Below, piece after piece: positions 36,128-45,798 of a stretch of 64,000 bases of DNA. The notes under the pieces are model-generated. The model saw nothing but the letters and a program-made list of their open reading frames with translations. It was not told the origin of the DNA and made no database searches. A program made the translations under genes and the position numbers. This stretch comes from Enhydrobacter aerosaccus (GTDB lineage Bacteria > Pseudomonadota > Alphaproteobacteria > Reyranellales > Reyranellaceae). The DNA lies in contig NZ_FUWJ01000004.1 in assembly GCF_900167455.1 (NCBI RefSeq), forward strand, positions 124,001-188,000, given 5' to 3'. How positions within the stretch are numbered: position 1 is the first letter of the stretch; each line of letters begins with the position of its first letter.

Positions 36128-37091
36128 CGCGACTCCGATCCTCGAGGTGAAGGACCTCAAGAAGCACTTCCCCGTGCGCAAGGGGTTGCTGCGCCGGACG
36201 GTCGGACAGGTCCATGCTGTCGACGGCATCAGCTTCTCGATCGGCGAGGGCGAGACGCTGGGGCTGGTCGGCGAATCCGGCTGTGGCAAGTCGACCGCCG
36301 GCCGCGCCGTGCTGCGCCTGATCGAACCGACGGCGGGCTCGGTACGCATGGCCGGGCAGGACATCACCCATCTGCCGAAGAAGGCGCTCCGGCCGTATCG
36401 CCGCCAGATGCAGATCGTCTTCCAGGATCCTTTCTCTTCCCTCAATCCGCGCATGACTGTGGGCGACATCGTCGGTGAGCCGTTGTTCGTGCATGGCCTC
36501 GCCAAGGCGAGGGAGAGGCGGGAGCAGGTCGCGGCATTGTTCGAGCGCGTCGGCCTGCGACCGGCGCAGATGGCCAACTACCCGCACCAGTTCTCCGGCG
36601 GGCAACGGCAGCGCATCGGCATCGCGCGCGCCCTGGCGCTGGGACCGAAGCTGATCGTCGGCGACGAACCGGTGTCGGCGCTCGACGTCTCGATCCAGGC
36701 CCAGGTGATCAATCTGCTGCAGGACCTGCAGCGCGAGCGCAGGCTTTCCTACCTCTTCATCTCGCATAATCTCGCTGTCGTGGAGCATATCAGCCACCGC
36801 ATTGCCGTGATGTATCTCGGCCGGATCGTCGAATATGCCGACACCCGATCGATTTTCGTGCGGCCGCAGCATCCCTACACCGAGGCGCTGCTCTCGGCCG
36901 TCCCGGTGCCGGATCCGACCGTGAAGCGGCAGAAGCGGATTCTGGAGGGCGATGTGCCGAGCCCGGTCAATCCGCCGGCCGGCTGCCATTTCCACACGCG
37001 TTGCCCCTATGCGAAGGCGCACTGCAAGGTGGAAGCGCCTCCGCTGCGCGAAATCGCGCCGGGGCATCACGTTTCCTGTCATCTGCGCTAA
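36120..37091 (+). CDS. Peptide-type ABC transporter ATPase, DppF-like
   Basis: 323 residues, started at [19 protein letters not shown], eight bases inside the end of the preceding gene. Walker [10 protein letters not shown], signature FSGGQRQR, Walker [15 protein letters not shown] and the C-terminal [15 protein letters not shown] are as expected. It completes the importer (receptor, two permeases, two ATPases). Confidence 0.93.
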
Positions 37092-37152
37092 GCTTCACGC
37101 CAGATCACCTCTTCCGGGACAGGGAGGGGCCGCAGAAGGAGGAAGGCGTTCG

Positions 37153-38769
37153 ATGGCCGATTGGGATTACATCATCGTGGGCGGAGGCTCGGCAGGCTGT
37201 GTGCTTGCCAACCGCCTGACCGAGGACGCGAACGTCAAGGTCCTGCTGCTCGAAGCGGGCGGTCCGGACAAGTCGATCTGGATCGATGTGCCGGTGGGCT
37301 TCACCAAGCTGCTGAACCACAAGAAGTTCAACTGGAACTTCGAGATGGAGGCCGAGGAGGGCATGGCGGGCCGCCGCATTCCCTGTCCGCGCGGCCGCAC
37401 CCTGGGCGGTTCGAGCTCGATCAACGGCATGCTCTACGTGCGCGGCCAGCCGCTCGACTACGACACCTGGGCGCAGCTCGGCAATCGCGGCTGGTCCTAC
37501 GAGCAGATCCTGCCCTACTTCAAGAAGTCGGAGAACTACGAGGGCAATGGCGACGACAGTCGCGGCAAGGGCGGCCCGCTCAACGTCGCCGACATGTATG
37601 AACGCCACGAGATCTGCGACACCTTCATCGATGCCGCCGCCGCCTGTGGCTACCCGAAGAACAAGGACTACAACAACGGCCACCAGGAAGGCTTCGGCTA
37701 CTATCAGGTGACGATGAAGAACGGCAAGCGCTGGTCGACCGTGCGTGCCTTCCTCGATCCGATCCGCCATCGCCCCAATCTCCGCATCGAGACCGATGCC
37801 TTGGTGAGCAAGGTGATGCTGGAGGGCAAGCGCGCCGTCGGAGTCGCCTATACTGTCCATGGTCAGCCCCGCGAGGCGCGCTGCGGCCGCGAGGTCATCC
37901 TGTCCTGCGGCGCCGTGCAGTCGCCAGGCGTGCTGGAGCATTCGGGCATCGGCCAGTCGGAGCTGCTGAAGCGGCACGGCATCGAGGTCAGGCACGAGCT
38001 GAAGGGCGTGGGCGAGAATTACGGCGATCACTTCGCGCCGCGCATGAATTGGCGCGTCAAGGTGCCGATCACGCTCAACGAGCAGACGCGCGGCCTCAAC
38101 ATGATGAAGGAGATCGTCAAGTACTATACGACCGGCCGCGGTATCCTCACCTGGACGGCCGGCATCGTGTATGGCTTCGTGCGTACGCGGCCGGGCCTCG
38201 AATCGCCCGACATGCAGTTCCACATGGCGCATGCGAGCTACGATTCGGCCCAGAAGCGCCTGCTGGAACGCGATCCTGGCATGACAGTGACGATCGGCCA
38301 GTGCCGTCCCGATTCGCGCGGCTCGATCCACATCAAGTCGGCAACTCCGGGGACGGAACCGGCGATCCGGCCGAACTTCCTGTCGGCGCAGACGGATCGC
38401 GACTGCACGGTCGCGGGCATGCAGATCGCCCGCAAGATCGTGTCGCACCCGGTGATGGCCAAGTACATCGCCTACGAGAACAATCCGGGCGACAAGGTCC
38501 AGAGCTACGATGAGTGGCTGGATTTCGCGCGCCGCAACGGCCAGACCACCTATCACGTCATCGGCACCTGCAAGATGGGTCAGGATCCGATGGCTGTGGT
38601 CGATGACCGGCTGCGCGTGCACGGCATCGCCGGCCTGCGCGTGATCGATGCTTCGGTCATGCCGACCGTCCCCTCGGGCAACACCAACGCCCCCACCATC
38701 ATGGTGGCCGAGAAGGGCGCCGACCTGATCAAGCAGGACGCCAAGGCAGGCGTGAAGCTCGCGGCTTAG
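37153..38769 (+). CDS. GMC-family FAD-dependent oxidoreductase, second copy
   Basis: 538 residues. [17 protein letters not shown] opens the FAD fold; [18 protein letters not shown] and [16 protein letters not shown] are the two GMC signatures; [10 protein letters not shown] and [10 protein letters not shown] mark the active site. It follows the peptide-type importer by 61 bp on the same strand and could oxidise the imported alcohol. About 50% similar by eye to the copy at 26095. Confidence 0.9.
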   Translation: MADWDYIIVGGGSAGCVLANRLTEDANVKVLLLEAGGPDKSIWIDVPVGFTKLLNHKKFNWNFEMEAEEGMAGRRIPCPRGRTLGGSSSINGMLYVRGQPLDYDTWAQLGNRGWSYEQILPYFKKSENYEGNGDDSRGKGGPLNVADMYERHEICDTFIDAAAACGYPKNKDYNNGHQEGFGYYQVTMKNGKRWSTVRAFLDPIRHRPNLRIETDALVSKVMLEGKRAVGVAYTVHGQPREARCGREVILSCGAVQSPGVLEHSGIGQSELLKRHGIEVRHELKGVGENYGDHFAPRMNWRVKVPITLNEQTRGLNMMKEIVKYYTTGRGILTWTAGIVYGFVRTRPGLESPDMQFHMAHASYDSAQKRLLERDPGMTVTIGQCRPDSRGSIHIKSATPGTEPAIRPNFLSAQTDRDCTVAGMQIARKIVSHPVMAKYIAYENNPGDKVQSYDEWLDFARRNGQTTYHVIGTCKMGQDPMAVVDDRLRVHGIAGLRVIDASVMPTVPSGNTNAPTIMVAEKGADLIKQDAKAGVKLAA

Positions 38770-38808
38770 ACAAGCTCGAATCAGTGAGGCAGTTGTGCCT
38801 CATTTGCC

Positions 38809-38881
38809 GTGTCATTCCGAGCGCAGCGAGGGATCCTTAGCGATGCGAGACCGAGATCCCTCATTGCGCTCGGGATGACAC
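38809..38881. repeat. Dispersed inverted repeat (GTGTCATCCCGAG family)
   Basis: Left arm GTGTCATTCCGAGCGCAGCG, right arm TGCGCTCGGGATGACAC, about 23 nt between. Located 40 bp after the GMC gene stop, where it could fold at the end of the transcript. Confidence 0.78.
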
Positions 38882-38912
38882 GGAGGGAGTGGCGAAGCGG
38901 TCCATGAGGCTC

Positions 38913-39045
38913 CTACGATCGAACTGACTTGAGCACCACGTTGCCCACCGGCTCGATACCGCGATAGAGGATGCGGATCGCCGCTGTATCCGGCGAGGCG
39001 GTTGGCGCAAGTGGCGTCCTGCTGCGCGGTGTTAGAGGGATGCCC
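38913..39045 (-). pseudogene. Possible C-terminal remnant of an unknown gene
   Basis: Between two repeat copies the minus strand stays open in one frame and ends GIEPVGNVVLKSVRS then TAG. The composition looks protein-like, but no start codon or ribosome-binding site precedes it and the frame runs into the repeat at 39055. It may be the tail of a gene truncated by repeat insertion, or chance. Confidence 0.25.
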
Positions 39046-39054
39046 CGTTCACCG

Positions 39055-39127
39055 GTGTCATCCCGAGCACAGCGATCGATCCTTAGCGATGCCGGACCGA
39101 GATCCCTCGCTGCGCTCGGGATGACAC
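39055..39127. repeat. Dispersed inverted repeat (GTGTCATCCCGAG family)
   Basis: Left arm GTGTCATCCCGAGCACAGCG, right arm CTGCGCTCGGGATGACAC. It lies 57 bp beyond the stop of the minus-strand AhpD-like gene. Interior sequence is almost the same as the copy at 38809 (CCTTAGCGATG ... ACCGAGATCCCTC), so these two are recent sisters. Confidence 0.78.
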
Positions 39128-39183
39128 TATTTGCAAAAACAATTTATTGCCCGAACAGGATCAACGTTCGGATCGTCTGCTGC

Positions 39184-39786
39184 TCAGCCCTGCTTCGCCG
39201 GCTCGCCAAGGGAGAGCATCAGGCGGTTCGCCCAGTTGAAGAACGAGGCGGCGTTGATGATGTCGATGATGGCGAGTTCGTCGAGACCCGCCTTGCGCAG
39301 CCGCTCGACATGCTCGGGACCGAAATCGATCGGGATCGCGGTCAAAGCCGCGGAGGCCGAGACGATCGCGTTCCAGCGTTCGCCGAGATCGGCGGTGACG
39401 CCTTGCGCGAGCAGCCGGTCGACGTCGTCGGTGCGCTTGGAATAGACCGCGGCATGGCGCGCATGCACCGAGGCACAGTAGATGCAGCCGTTCAGCCGCG
39501 AGGTGGCGGCGGCGGCCAGCTCGCGCTCGGCGCGCGGCGCACCGGCCTGCGGATTGTAGAAGATGTCCTTGTCGGTCCGCGTGCGCGCTTCGAGGATATC
39601 CGGGGCGCGCGCCAGCAGGCGGAAATATTCCGACTTCGACCGCGCCGCATCGACCAGGCTTTCCCTCTGGCGCGGCGTCAGCTCCTCTTCCGTCGGCGGC
39701 TGCAGCCAGGACAGCCAGTCGAGCATGTCTCGGGTGAAGACGACCGGCTCGGTGTGCGGCGGCGGGGTCAGGGTCTTCTCGCTCAT
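39184..39786 (-). CDS. Alkylhydroperoxidase (AhpD)-like protein, Avi_7169 type
   Basis: 200 residues. The redox motif C101-I-Y-C104 followed by H108 (NGCIYCASVHARH) is the AhpD/CMD active site. From memory the overall sequence fits the peroxidase-related Avi_7169 family (TIGR04030), which travels with the two genes upstream. Its start overlaps the next gene's stop by four bases (ATGA), so the three are one operon. It is likely a thiol-dependent peroxidase or a reductant for the monooxygenase. Confidence 0.85.
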   Translation of the reverse strand: MSEKTLTPPPHTEPVVFTRDMLDWLSWLQPPTEEELTPRQRESLVDAARSKSEYFRLLARAPDILEARTRTDKDIFYNPQAGAPRAERELAAAATSRLNGCIYCASVHARHAAVYSKRTDDVDRLLAQGVTADLGERWNAIVSASAALTAIPIDFGPEHVERLRKAGLDELAIIDIINAASFFNWANRLMLSLGEPAKQG

Positions 39787-40376
39787 GCGGACCTCGCATT
39801 CAGGACCTTGAGGCCCGCCACGACGCGGATCTGGAAGGCCAGGAAAGAAACAAGCTGGGACAGGGTGACGACGTCCGTGGTCGACCAGCCGGCATCGAGC
39901 ATTGCCTGCAGCGAGGGCGGCGCGGCATCGCGCGGATGGAAAACCAACATGTGTGCGTGCTCGAAGGCGGTCGCGAGACGCTGGCCGAGGACATGGCGGG
40001 CCGTCACGGTGACGGCATACTTCAGGCCGTCGCTGTTCTCGATGGTGAGCGGCCCCGTCGGATAATGGCCGTAGGGACCGTGGGTATGGGACTCGAAGAC
40101 CTCCGAGGCCACCGCGACCAGGAGTTCGGGCGACGCACCCGTGCCCGTGAGCTTCTCGACGTAATACTCCTTCGTCTCGGCTTTGCCATGCAGGCCGGCG
40201 ACGAAGGCTGCGACGGCGAACCGCTCCTGCAGCGAGAAGGTGCCGGGAGTCTTGGGCGCGAACAGCGCCTCGTAGCTTGCCTGGGCATGTTTGCGGGCTT
40301 CCGGCCGGTTGTCCCGGGCCTTGTCGAGCGCCGAACCGGCTTCGATGCCGGCCAGCAAGTTTATGACGTCGGTCAT
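39783..40376 (-). CDS. CMD-domain protein, Avi_7170 type
   Basis: 197 residues of carboxymuconolactone-decarboxylase-like fold (FSLQERFAVAAFVAGLHG), but no CxxC is present, unlike its neighbour, so a redox role of the AhpD kind is unlikely. I recall it as the Avi_7170 family (TIGR04029). It overlaps both flanking genes by four bases. The pairing of one active and one cysteine-less CMD protein suggests a hetero-oligomer. Confidence 0.8.
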   Translation of the reverse strand: MTDVINLLAGIEAGSALDKARDNRPEARKHAQASYEALFAPKTPGTFSLQERFAVAAFVAGLHGKAETKEYYVEKLTGTGASPELLVAVASEVFESHTHGPYGHYPTGPLTIENSDGLKYAVTVTARHVLGQRLATAFEHAHMLVFHPRDAAPPSLQAMLDAGWSTTDVVTLSQLVSFLAFQIRVVAGLKVLNARSA

Positions 40377-41410
40377 GCGACTCTTCGTGCTCCTTCGGTG
40401 CGGCCGGGCGCCCAGCCCAAGGCCGGTGCCACCTTCTCGGCGAACAGTTCGATCGAGCGCAGGATGAAGGGATGCGGCGGATCGATCGAATGGACTTGCA
40501 TGGTGAGGTCGGTCGCCCGTTCGAGCGTGCTGTCGGCCTGCAGCGACGCGATCACTTCCTCGACGGTGCCAACATGGACGTCCATGGCCGTGATGATGTC
40601 GCCGACCAGATTGCCCGAGGTCAGGTTGCCCGTGGCGGCAAGGCGATGGCGCATGCGCATCAGGCCCTTCTCGGCCAGGCGCATCGCCTCGTCGTGATCG
40701 TCGGCCACGAACACGGTGCGTGACGCGAGGATGCGCGGCTCGCGTCCCTTGGGCAGAGCCTCGAGATAGGCGTCGATCATCGGGTTCTGGATATCGGCCA
40801 GCGAGGCACCCAACGCGTCGGGGGCGCGCGGCTGCGTGCGCGAGAGCATCAGGCCGTCGCCGGCAAGACCGGCACGCCGCGAGCCGGCCACGGTGAAGGT
40901 CGCCTGCCAGATGCGGCTGTCGAGCGAGGGATTGGCCGGATAGAGCCGGTCGCCCCCCAATAGCGGACGGTTGCTCAGCGCCGTGCGCAGGACCTCCAGG
41001 TTCTTGTCGAACAGGGCATGGCGGTCGTCGCTGGCGAGGCCGAAGGCGGCGAAGGCGGCCATGTTGCCGCCCGGGCCGACGCCCAGTTCCAGCCGGCCGT
41101 CGTTCATCAGGTCGAACACCGAGGCGTCCTCGGCGACGCGGATCGGCAGCTCCAGCGGCAGGGTGACGATGCCGGTGCCGAGGCGGATGCGCGGAGTCCT
41201 GGCGGCCACGTGCGCCAGGAACACGAACGGGGCCGGCAGGCCACCCTCGGTCTCGTGGAAATGGTGCTGGGCGATCCAGGCCGTGTCGTAGCCGAAGCGC
41301 TCGGCATGCGCGATCTGGGCGGCGGCAAGCCGATAGCGCTCGGCGGCATCGACTTCATCGAGCAGCCGGGTGAAAAACCCGAGCCGTTTGATGGAAATAT
41401 TCGTACTCAT
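40373..41410 (-). CDS. Luciferase-like FMN-dependent monooxygenase, KPN_01858 type
   Basis: 345 residues. RLGFFTRLL near the start, RFGYDTAWIAQHHFHETEGG, RIRLGTGIVTLPLE and GRLELGVGPGG are luciferase-like barrel landmarks. It fits, by memory, the KPN_01858 family (TIGR04027), which occurs with the two CMD-fold genes downstream and often with a peptide-type ABC importer. The importer at 31691-37091 on the other strand is a possible partner. The start at MSTNISIKRLGFF is preferred. Substrate unknown. Confidence 0.85.
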   Translation of the reverse strand: MSTNISIKRLGFFTRLLDEVDAAERYRLAAAQIAHAERFGYDTAWIAQHHFHETEGGLPAPFVFLAHVAARTPRIRLGTGIVTLPLELPIRVAEDASVFDLMNDGRLELGVGPGGNMAAFAAFGLASDDRHALFDKNLEVLRTALSNRPLLGGDRLYPANPSLDSRIWQATFTVAGSRRAGLAGDGLMLSRTQPRAPDALGASLADIQNPMIDAYLEALPKGREPRILASRTVFVADDHDEAMRLAEKGLMRMRHRLAATGNLTSGNLVGDIITAMDVHVGTVEEVIASLQADSTLERATDLTMQVHSIDPPHPFILRSIELFAEKVAPALGWAPGRTEGARRVA

Positions 41411-41529
41411 TGCCCAAGCTTCGCGCGGAAGCGGGGACAGAAGCAAGCGCCAAGCGGAATGGAAAGTGGACCGGTTCGCGAGGCTGCTGGGCTTCGCGCC
41501 ACAGCAGCGCTCTTTATGGTCCCCGATCT

Positions 41530-42594
41530 TCAACCGCCCAGCAGGGCCGGCGCGGCCTTGAGTTCAAGGCGTTCGACCTTCTTCACGATCTCCGTCAGCT
41601 TGGCATGGGTGGGCGCCGGCACGCCGATATAGGTGCCGCGCTCGGCGATGTAGCCGTTCATGAACTCGATCTCGGTGCGGCGTCCCTTGCGGATGTCCTG
41701 CGCCATGGACGGGCGTTGGATGTCGGCTCGGGGATTCGGATTGACGTTCGAGCCCGGCCGCATGATCGACTCGATCTCGTCGAGCGCGGCCTTGTCGCCC
41801 TCCGATGCCTTGGCGAGCGTCTCAGGCTCCATCTTGCCGATCTTCTCGATGTGATAACCTAGCGCCTGGCCGACCCGCACCGCCTCGCCGCCGAGCTTGA
41901 TGGCAAAGCGACGAATGGCATCGTTGCGGTCGCAGTCCGTGCCGGTGAGGCCGGTGGCGGCCGAGACGCCGTTCTTCATGCCGTTCTGGCACAGCTTGGA
42001 CCAGCGTTCGCCCCACAGGTTGGTCGTCGTCTTGGCGCTGTCGATGCGGCCCACCATGTCGCGCAGCTCCTCGACGCGCTTGGTGATGCGGCCATGCACC
42101 TCGCCGACCCGGAACACCGTGTGCTTGTCGCCGCCCTTGGCGACCGTGCGGCGGATGCGGGCGGGCTCGTACATGTCGACCGAGATCAGCGAGGCCACCA
42201 TGCCGACCGTCTTGCCCCAGCCGACCACGCCGGCGATGCGCTCCTCGTTGAGGCAATTCTGCAGCGACACGATATAGCCGTCGGGCGCGAGGTATTGCTT
42301 GATGAGCGCGGTCGCCCATTCAGTGTCGTAGGACTTCATCGACACGAAAGCGATGTCGATCGGCTTCCGCCGCGACAGTTCCTGCATCTCGGTGAGATGC
42401 ATGGTCTTGGCCTCGGTGACGGTGAACTTCTCTTCGGGCGTCACGCCGTCGAGCTCCAGGCCGCGCTTGCGGATCGCCTCGATGTTCTCGGGCCAGAAAT
42501 CGATCAGGGTGACGTCCTCGCCCGATTTGGCCAGATAGCCGCCGACATAACCGCCCAGGGCGCCGACACCCACGACCGCGATACGCTTGCCCAT
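41530..42594 (-). CDS. Ketopantoate reductase (ApbA/PanE)-like protein
   Basis: 354 residues, longer than typical PanE (about 300). The NAD(P) loop is VVGVGALGGYVGGYLA; KLCQNGMKNGVSAATGL and the C-terminal PTHAKLTEIV agree with the ketopantoate reductase fold. AGGAGG lies 7 bases before ATG. Surrounding catabolic genes suggest a 2-oxo-acid or hydroxy-acid dehydrogenase rather than pantothenate synthesis. Confidence 0.82.
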   Translation of the reverse strand: MGKRIAVVGVGALGGYVGGYLAKSGEDVTLIDFWPENIEAIRKRGLELDGVTPEEKFTVTEAKTMHLTEMQELSRRKPIDIAFVSMKSYDTEWATALIKQYLAPDGYIVSLQNCLNEERIAGVVGWGKTVGMVASLISVDMYEPARIRRTVAKGGDKHTVFRVGEVHGRITKRVEELRDMVGRIDSAKTTTNLWGERWSKLCQNGMKNGVSAATGLTGTDCDRNDAIRRFAIKLGGEAVRVGQALGYHIEKIGKMEPETLAKASEGDKAALDEIESIMRPGSNVNPNPRADIQRPSMAQDIRKGRRTEIEFMNGYIAERGTYIGVPAPTHAKLTEIVKKVERLELKAAPALLGG

Positions 42595-42617
42595 AGATAT
42601 CCTCCTAAAAGTGAATG

Positions 42618-42725
42618 CCTCATCCTGAGGAGCGGCCGAAGGCCGCGTCTCGAAGGATAGCAACAAGCAAGGTGCCGGTTGCCCATGCTTCGAGACGCTC
42701 GCTGCGCTCGCTCCTCAGCATGAGG
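42618..42725. repeat. Inverted pair of a second intergenic repeat family (CCTCATCCTGAGGAGCG)
   Basis: A 41-nt unit beginning CCTCATCCTGAGGAGCG and ending CGTCTCGAAGGAT (42618-42658) is followed by an inverted copy (42685-42725) separated by 26 nt. Central bases differ between copies but keep internal symmetry. This type is common between genes in Bradyrhizobium-like alphaproteobacteria. The right copy overlaps the last codons of the hydrolase gene. Confidence 0.8.
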
Positions 42726-43494
42726 TATTGGCCGGCAACTTGGCGAGAAAGGCCTCGACTGCCTGGTTGAAGAGCGCGGGCTGATGCAGGTTGGCGGCGT
42801 GGCCCGCGTCGGGAATCACCACCTTGGTCGATCCCTTGATCTTGGCCGCCATGTAATTCGTGGCGGCGAGGAAATTGGTGTCGTTGGCGCCGACCAGCAC
42901 CAGCGTCGGCACAGCGATCGTGTCGAGCGACTGGATCACCCGGTCGTTCTGCTGGGCCAGCATGCCACGCGCGGCGCGGGCGAGACCGCTGGCGTCGCGA
43001 TGGCGCACGATCTTCACTTCGTCGCTGGTATTGAGCGCAGCGAGACCATTGGTGTCGAAGGCGGCGGCGCGCTTGTGCGCCGTTTCGTTCCACTTGGCGC
43101 GCGCCTCGTCCTTCTTGAAGCCAGGGCCGGTGTCGAACAGCATCAGCGCCCGCACGCGGTCGGGATGGCTGGCATGGAAGGCGAGCGACATGTAGCCACC
43201 CAGCGACAGGCCGGCCACGATGGCTTTCTGCGCGCCGTCAAGGTCGAGCAACGCCAGCATGTCGCCGACCGTCAGCGCTTCCGAGTAGAGGCTCTGGTCC
43301 GCCGGATAATCGCTCTCGCCGTGGCCGCGCATGTCCCACACGATCACCCGATAGCGGTCCTTCAGCGCCGCCACCTGGCCATCCCACATGCGGCTGGTGG
43401 AGCTGTAGCCGTGACTCAGCAGGAGGGCCGGGCCTCGAGGCGGCCCGTGGATCTCGTAGTGGATCTTCACGCCATCGCGGTCGAGCTTGGCCAT
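42715..43494 (-). CDS. Alpha/beta hydrolase
   Basis: 259 residues. Oxyanion HGYSSTSRMWD, nucleophile S97 in AGLSLGGYM, acid in VGANDTNF and His in PDAGHAANLHQP complete the triad, as in haloperoxidase-like or ring-cleavage hydrolases. The start overlaps the previous gene's stop (TGATG). The last codons and stop fall inside the 42685-42725 repeat, so the repeat has supplied a new C-terminus (NTSC). Confidence 0.87.
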   Translation of the reverse strand: MAKLDRDGVKIHYEIHGPPRGPALLLSHGYSSTSRMWDGQVAALKDRYRVIVWDMRGHGESDYPADQSLYSEALTVGDMLALLDLDGAQKAIVAGLSLGGYMSLAFHASHPDRVRALMLFDTGPGFKKDEARAKWNETAHKRAAAFDTNGLAALNTSDEVKIVRHRDASGLARAARGMLAQQNDRVIQSLDTIAVPTLVLVGANDTNFLAATNYMAAKIKGSTKVVIPDAGHAANLHQPALFNQAVEAFLAKLPANTSC

Positions 43495-45341
43495 CAGTCC
43501 TTCACGCGCGCTTCCGCGCGTGCCTTCTCGATGTAGCGGTCGGCATCCTCCTGCAGAAGCAGGCGGTCCGTCATCAGGTGCTGAACGACTGCTTGTACCT
43601 TGGCGACGTAGTCGGAGCGGTTCTTGTAGCGCTCGGCGATCTTTGCCGCCGGGAAGGCGAGATAGCTGCCGTCGCGATCGGCTAGCTCGCCTGCCGGGTA
43701 GGGCGGCTTGTATTCGTTCCAGCCGGTGTAGGCCGCCAGCGGCACGGCGATGTCGGGCAGGCGGATGCCGGCTACTTCGTTGCCGTCGGCATCGACGCGG
43801 CACACCAGCGTGCGATATCGGCGTTCGGCCGGTTCGGGGTTTACCCAGTCCCCCGGCGGCGCCACCTCGTTGGTGATCTTAGCCACCGCAACTCCGGGGA
43901 TGGCGGGAAAGCCGGTCTTGTCCGGCTCGACCAGCGTGCCGTCTCCAAGCGTCGGCACACGGCTCTCCGGCGGCGCCGTGCCCGACACGACCCATGCGTC
44001 GAGCGCCACCAGCAGCGCGCGCACGGCCGGCATCGGGTTGTGCGGGTTGCGGGGATTCACGTTCGGCCCAGGATCGCTGGTGGCGCCGGCACGGCCGCCA
44101 TGCTGCGTCCCGGCGATCATGTAGACGCGCGAATTCGCCGGCAGCGCGACATCCTTCATGCCGAGCGGATCGGTGTGCAGGAGCGAGGCGCCCTTCTGCC
44201 AGTATTCGGTCGAGGTGTTGGTCTCGATCAGCAGCGGGTCGCAGCCGTCGCCGCGGAAGAGGGCGCCCTTCCTGCCTGTCAGCGGATCGTCGAGCAGGGC
44301 GGTGGAGAACGGGAACTCGTTCTCGGGAAAGGCATGGTCTTCGTGCTGCGTGTTGGTGCGCGCGGGCTGGCCGAACGGCACGTTGAAGAAGATGCGACCG
44401 GCGCCGGCGATATGGCTGTGGATGCCGTCGAACACCCTGCGGCCCTGCTCGTCGCGATTGAAGCCGGCGCCGATATGATGGCGCAGATAGCGGCCGGCCT
44501 GGGAGAAGCCGATCGCCAGCGCATGGCTGATCGGCCAACCGGTGGCCTTCACGCCGGCGGGATCGTAACGCAGCCAGCTGACGACATCGCGCGTGGCGGC
44601 GAAGCCCAGCCCCTGGACCTTCGGATTCTTTGCCTCGTAGTGGAGCTCGTAGAGGAAGCCGGGCCTGGGCTTCAGTCCGTCGCGCAGCCTCACGGTGCGG
44701 CCGTCGACGAACGACCAGTCGCTGGTCGGCAGCTCCTGGGGTGGATCGGCGGCGCGCTCGCGCATCGTCAGCCGAGCGCGGGAGGGATCGGGCGACGCGG
44801 CTTCATGCGACAGCTTGAAAACCTCGAGGACACCGGCGCGGGTGCCCGACACGAATTCCTCGCGAACCCTCTGGACGATGGGCTGGCCGTTAACGGTCGC
44901 GATGGGGGCATCGAGGCCGAGGCCCTTGTTCGCGCGCGGCGCATCGGGGTCCCAGCCGGACCAGACGAGCGTGTAGCCGAGGCGCAGGGGAAAGCCATTG
45001 CCGAGATCGGCCAGGGTCTTGGGATCGTTCACGCCCTGCGGGCCGTCGGCAATGTTGCCGAACAGCATCTTGCGGCCACGATTGTTGACCTCGTAGAGGA
45101 TGCGGCCGTTGCCTTTCGCGGCATCTCTGGGGCGCAGGAGGAAGATGTCGCTCGTGTATTCGACCATCCCCCGCGCATTGCGGGGCGCCTTGTCGAGCAG
45201 CGCGATGCCCTTGTTGGCCATATCATTGGGATTGACCTCACCCTTGGCGACGCCGATCACGCGTTCATAGGCGCCGGCGTCGCCGAACGGCGCGCCGTCG
45301 GCCAGCGGTTCGACAGCCTGGATGTCGACGGAAACGATCAC
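43494..45341 (-). CDS. Alpha/beta hydrolase domain protein (Abhydrolase_10-like)
   Basis: 615 residues from GTG 45341 (GCGAGGG upstream). N-terminal half: VDIQAVEPLADGAPFGDAG and a beta-rich region; C-terminal half: GFSQAGRYLRHHIGAG with the nucleophile Ser, and TQHGGRAG near the end. The layout matches large secreted or cytosolic hydrolases annotated as alpha/beta hydrolase domain (PF20091). No signal peptide is seen. It sits between VOC and small hydrolase genes in a minus-strand catabolic run. Confidence 0.8.
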   Translation of the reverse strand: MIVSVDIQAVEPLADGAPFGDAGAYERVIGVAKGEVNPNDMANKGIALLDKAPRNARGMVEYTSDIFLLRPRDAAKGNGRILYEVNNRGRKMLFGNIADGPQGVNDPKTLADLGNGFPLRLGYTLVWSGWDPDAPRANKGLGLDAPIATVNGQPIVQRVREEFVSGTRAGVLEVFKLSHEAASPDPSRARLTMRERAADPPQELPTSDWSFVDGRTVRLRDGLKPRPGFLYELHYEAKNPKVQGLGFAATRDVVSWLRYDPAGVKATGWPISHALAIGFSQAGRYLRHHIGAGFNRDEQGRRVFDGIHSHIAGAGRIFFNVPFGQPARTNTQHEDHAFPENEFPFSTALLDDPLTGRKGALFRGDGCDPLLIETNTSTEYWQKGASLLHTDPLGMKDVALPANSRVYMIAGTQHGGRAGATSDPGPNVNPRNPHNPMPAVRALLVALDAWVVSGTAPPESRVPTLGDGTLVEPDKTGFPAIPGVAVAKITNEVAPPGDWVNPEPAERRYRTLVCRVDADGNEVAGIRLPDIAVPLAAYTGWNEYKPPYPAGELADRDGSYLAFPAAKIAERYKNRSDYVAKVQAVVQHLMTDRLLLQEDADRYIEKARAEARVKD

Positions 45342-45379
45342 GTACCCTCGCTGATGACGACGGGGAAAAGGTTCTCGTC

Positions 45380-45781
45380 TTACGGCGGCGGGAAGTTCAG
45401 TTCGACGCCGACGCCGTCGGGATCGTAGAGGAATATCTGCTGACCGCCCGTTCGCGGAATGGTCTGCTCGCGGAACTGTACGTTCTTTTCCTGTAATCGC
45501 TTGCGCACGCCGTCGATGTCGGTGGCGGCGAAGGCGATATGGTCGAAGCGTCCGGTATCCTTGAACTTCTTCCGGGTGCCGCGCACGACGATGCCGTCGC
45601 GCGGCTGGCGCTTGCCGAGCAGATGCACTGTCGGCACTCCGCCGGAGTAAAGCCAATAGCCCGGGAAGCCGAGCGGGGGCCGGTCGCCGTCTTCCAGGCC
45701 CAGCACGTCGCAATAGAATGTCTTGGTGGCCTCCAGGTCGGAGGGCTCGATGGTGTAATGCTGCAGAACGCCAAGCGGCAT
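45380..45781 (-). CDS. VOC-family protein (glyoxalase/bleomycin-resistance fold)
   Basis: 133 residues from MPLGVLQHYTIEPSDL, with GGAGAC upstream. The second-half metal segment FDHIAFAATDIDG and closing IFLYDPDGVGVELNF give the usual His/Glu ligands; the first His is in QHYTIEP. It is one module, too short for a full two-domain extradiol dioxygenase, but could be a type I single-module enzyme acting after the flavin monooxygenase encoded upstream. Confidence 0.82.
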   Translation of the reverse strand: MPLGVLQHYTIEPSDLEATKTFYCDVLGLEDGDRPPLGFPGYWLYSGGVPTVHLLGKRQPRDGIVVRGTRKKFKDTGRFDHIAFAATDIDGVRKRLQEKNVQFREQTIPRTGGQQIFLYDPDGVGVELNFPPP

Positions 45782-45798
45782 GGTGCGTCTCCGTTGGG

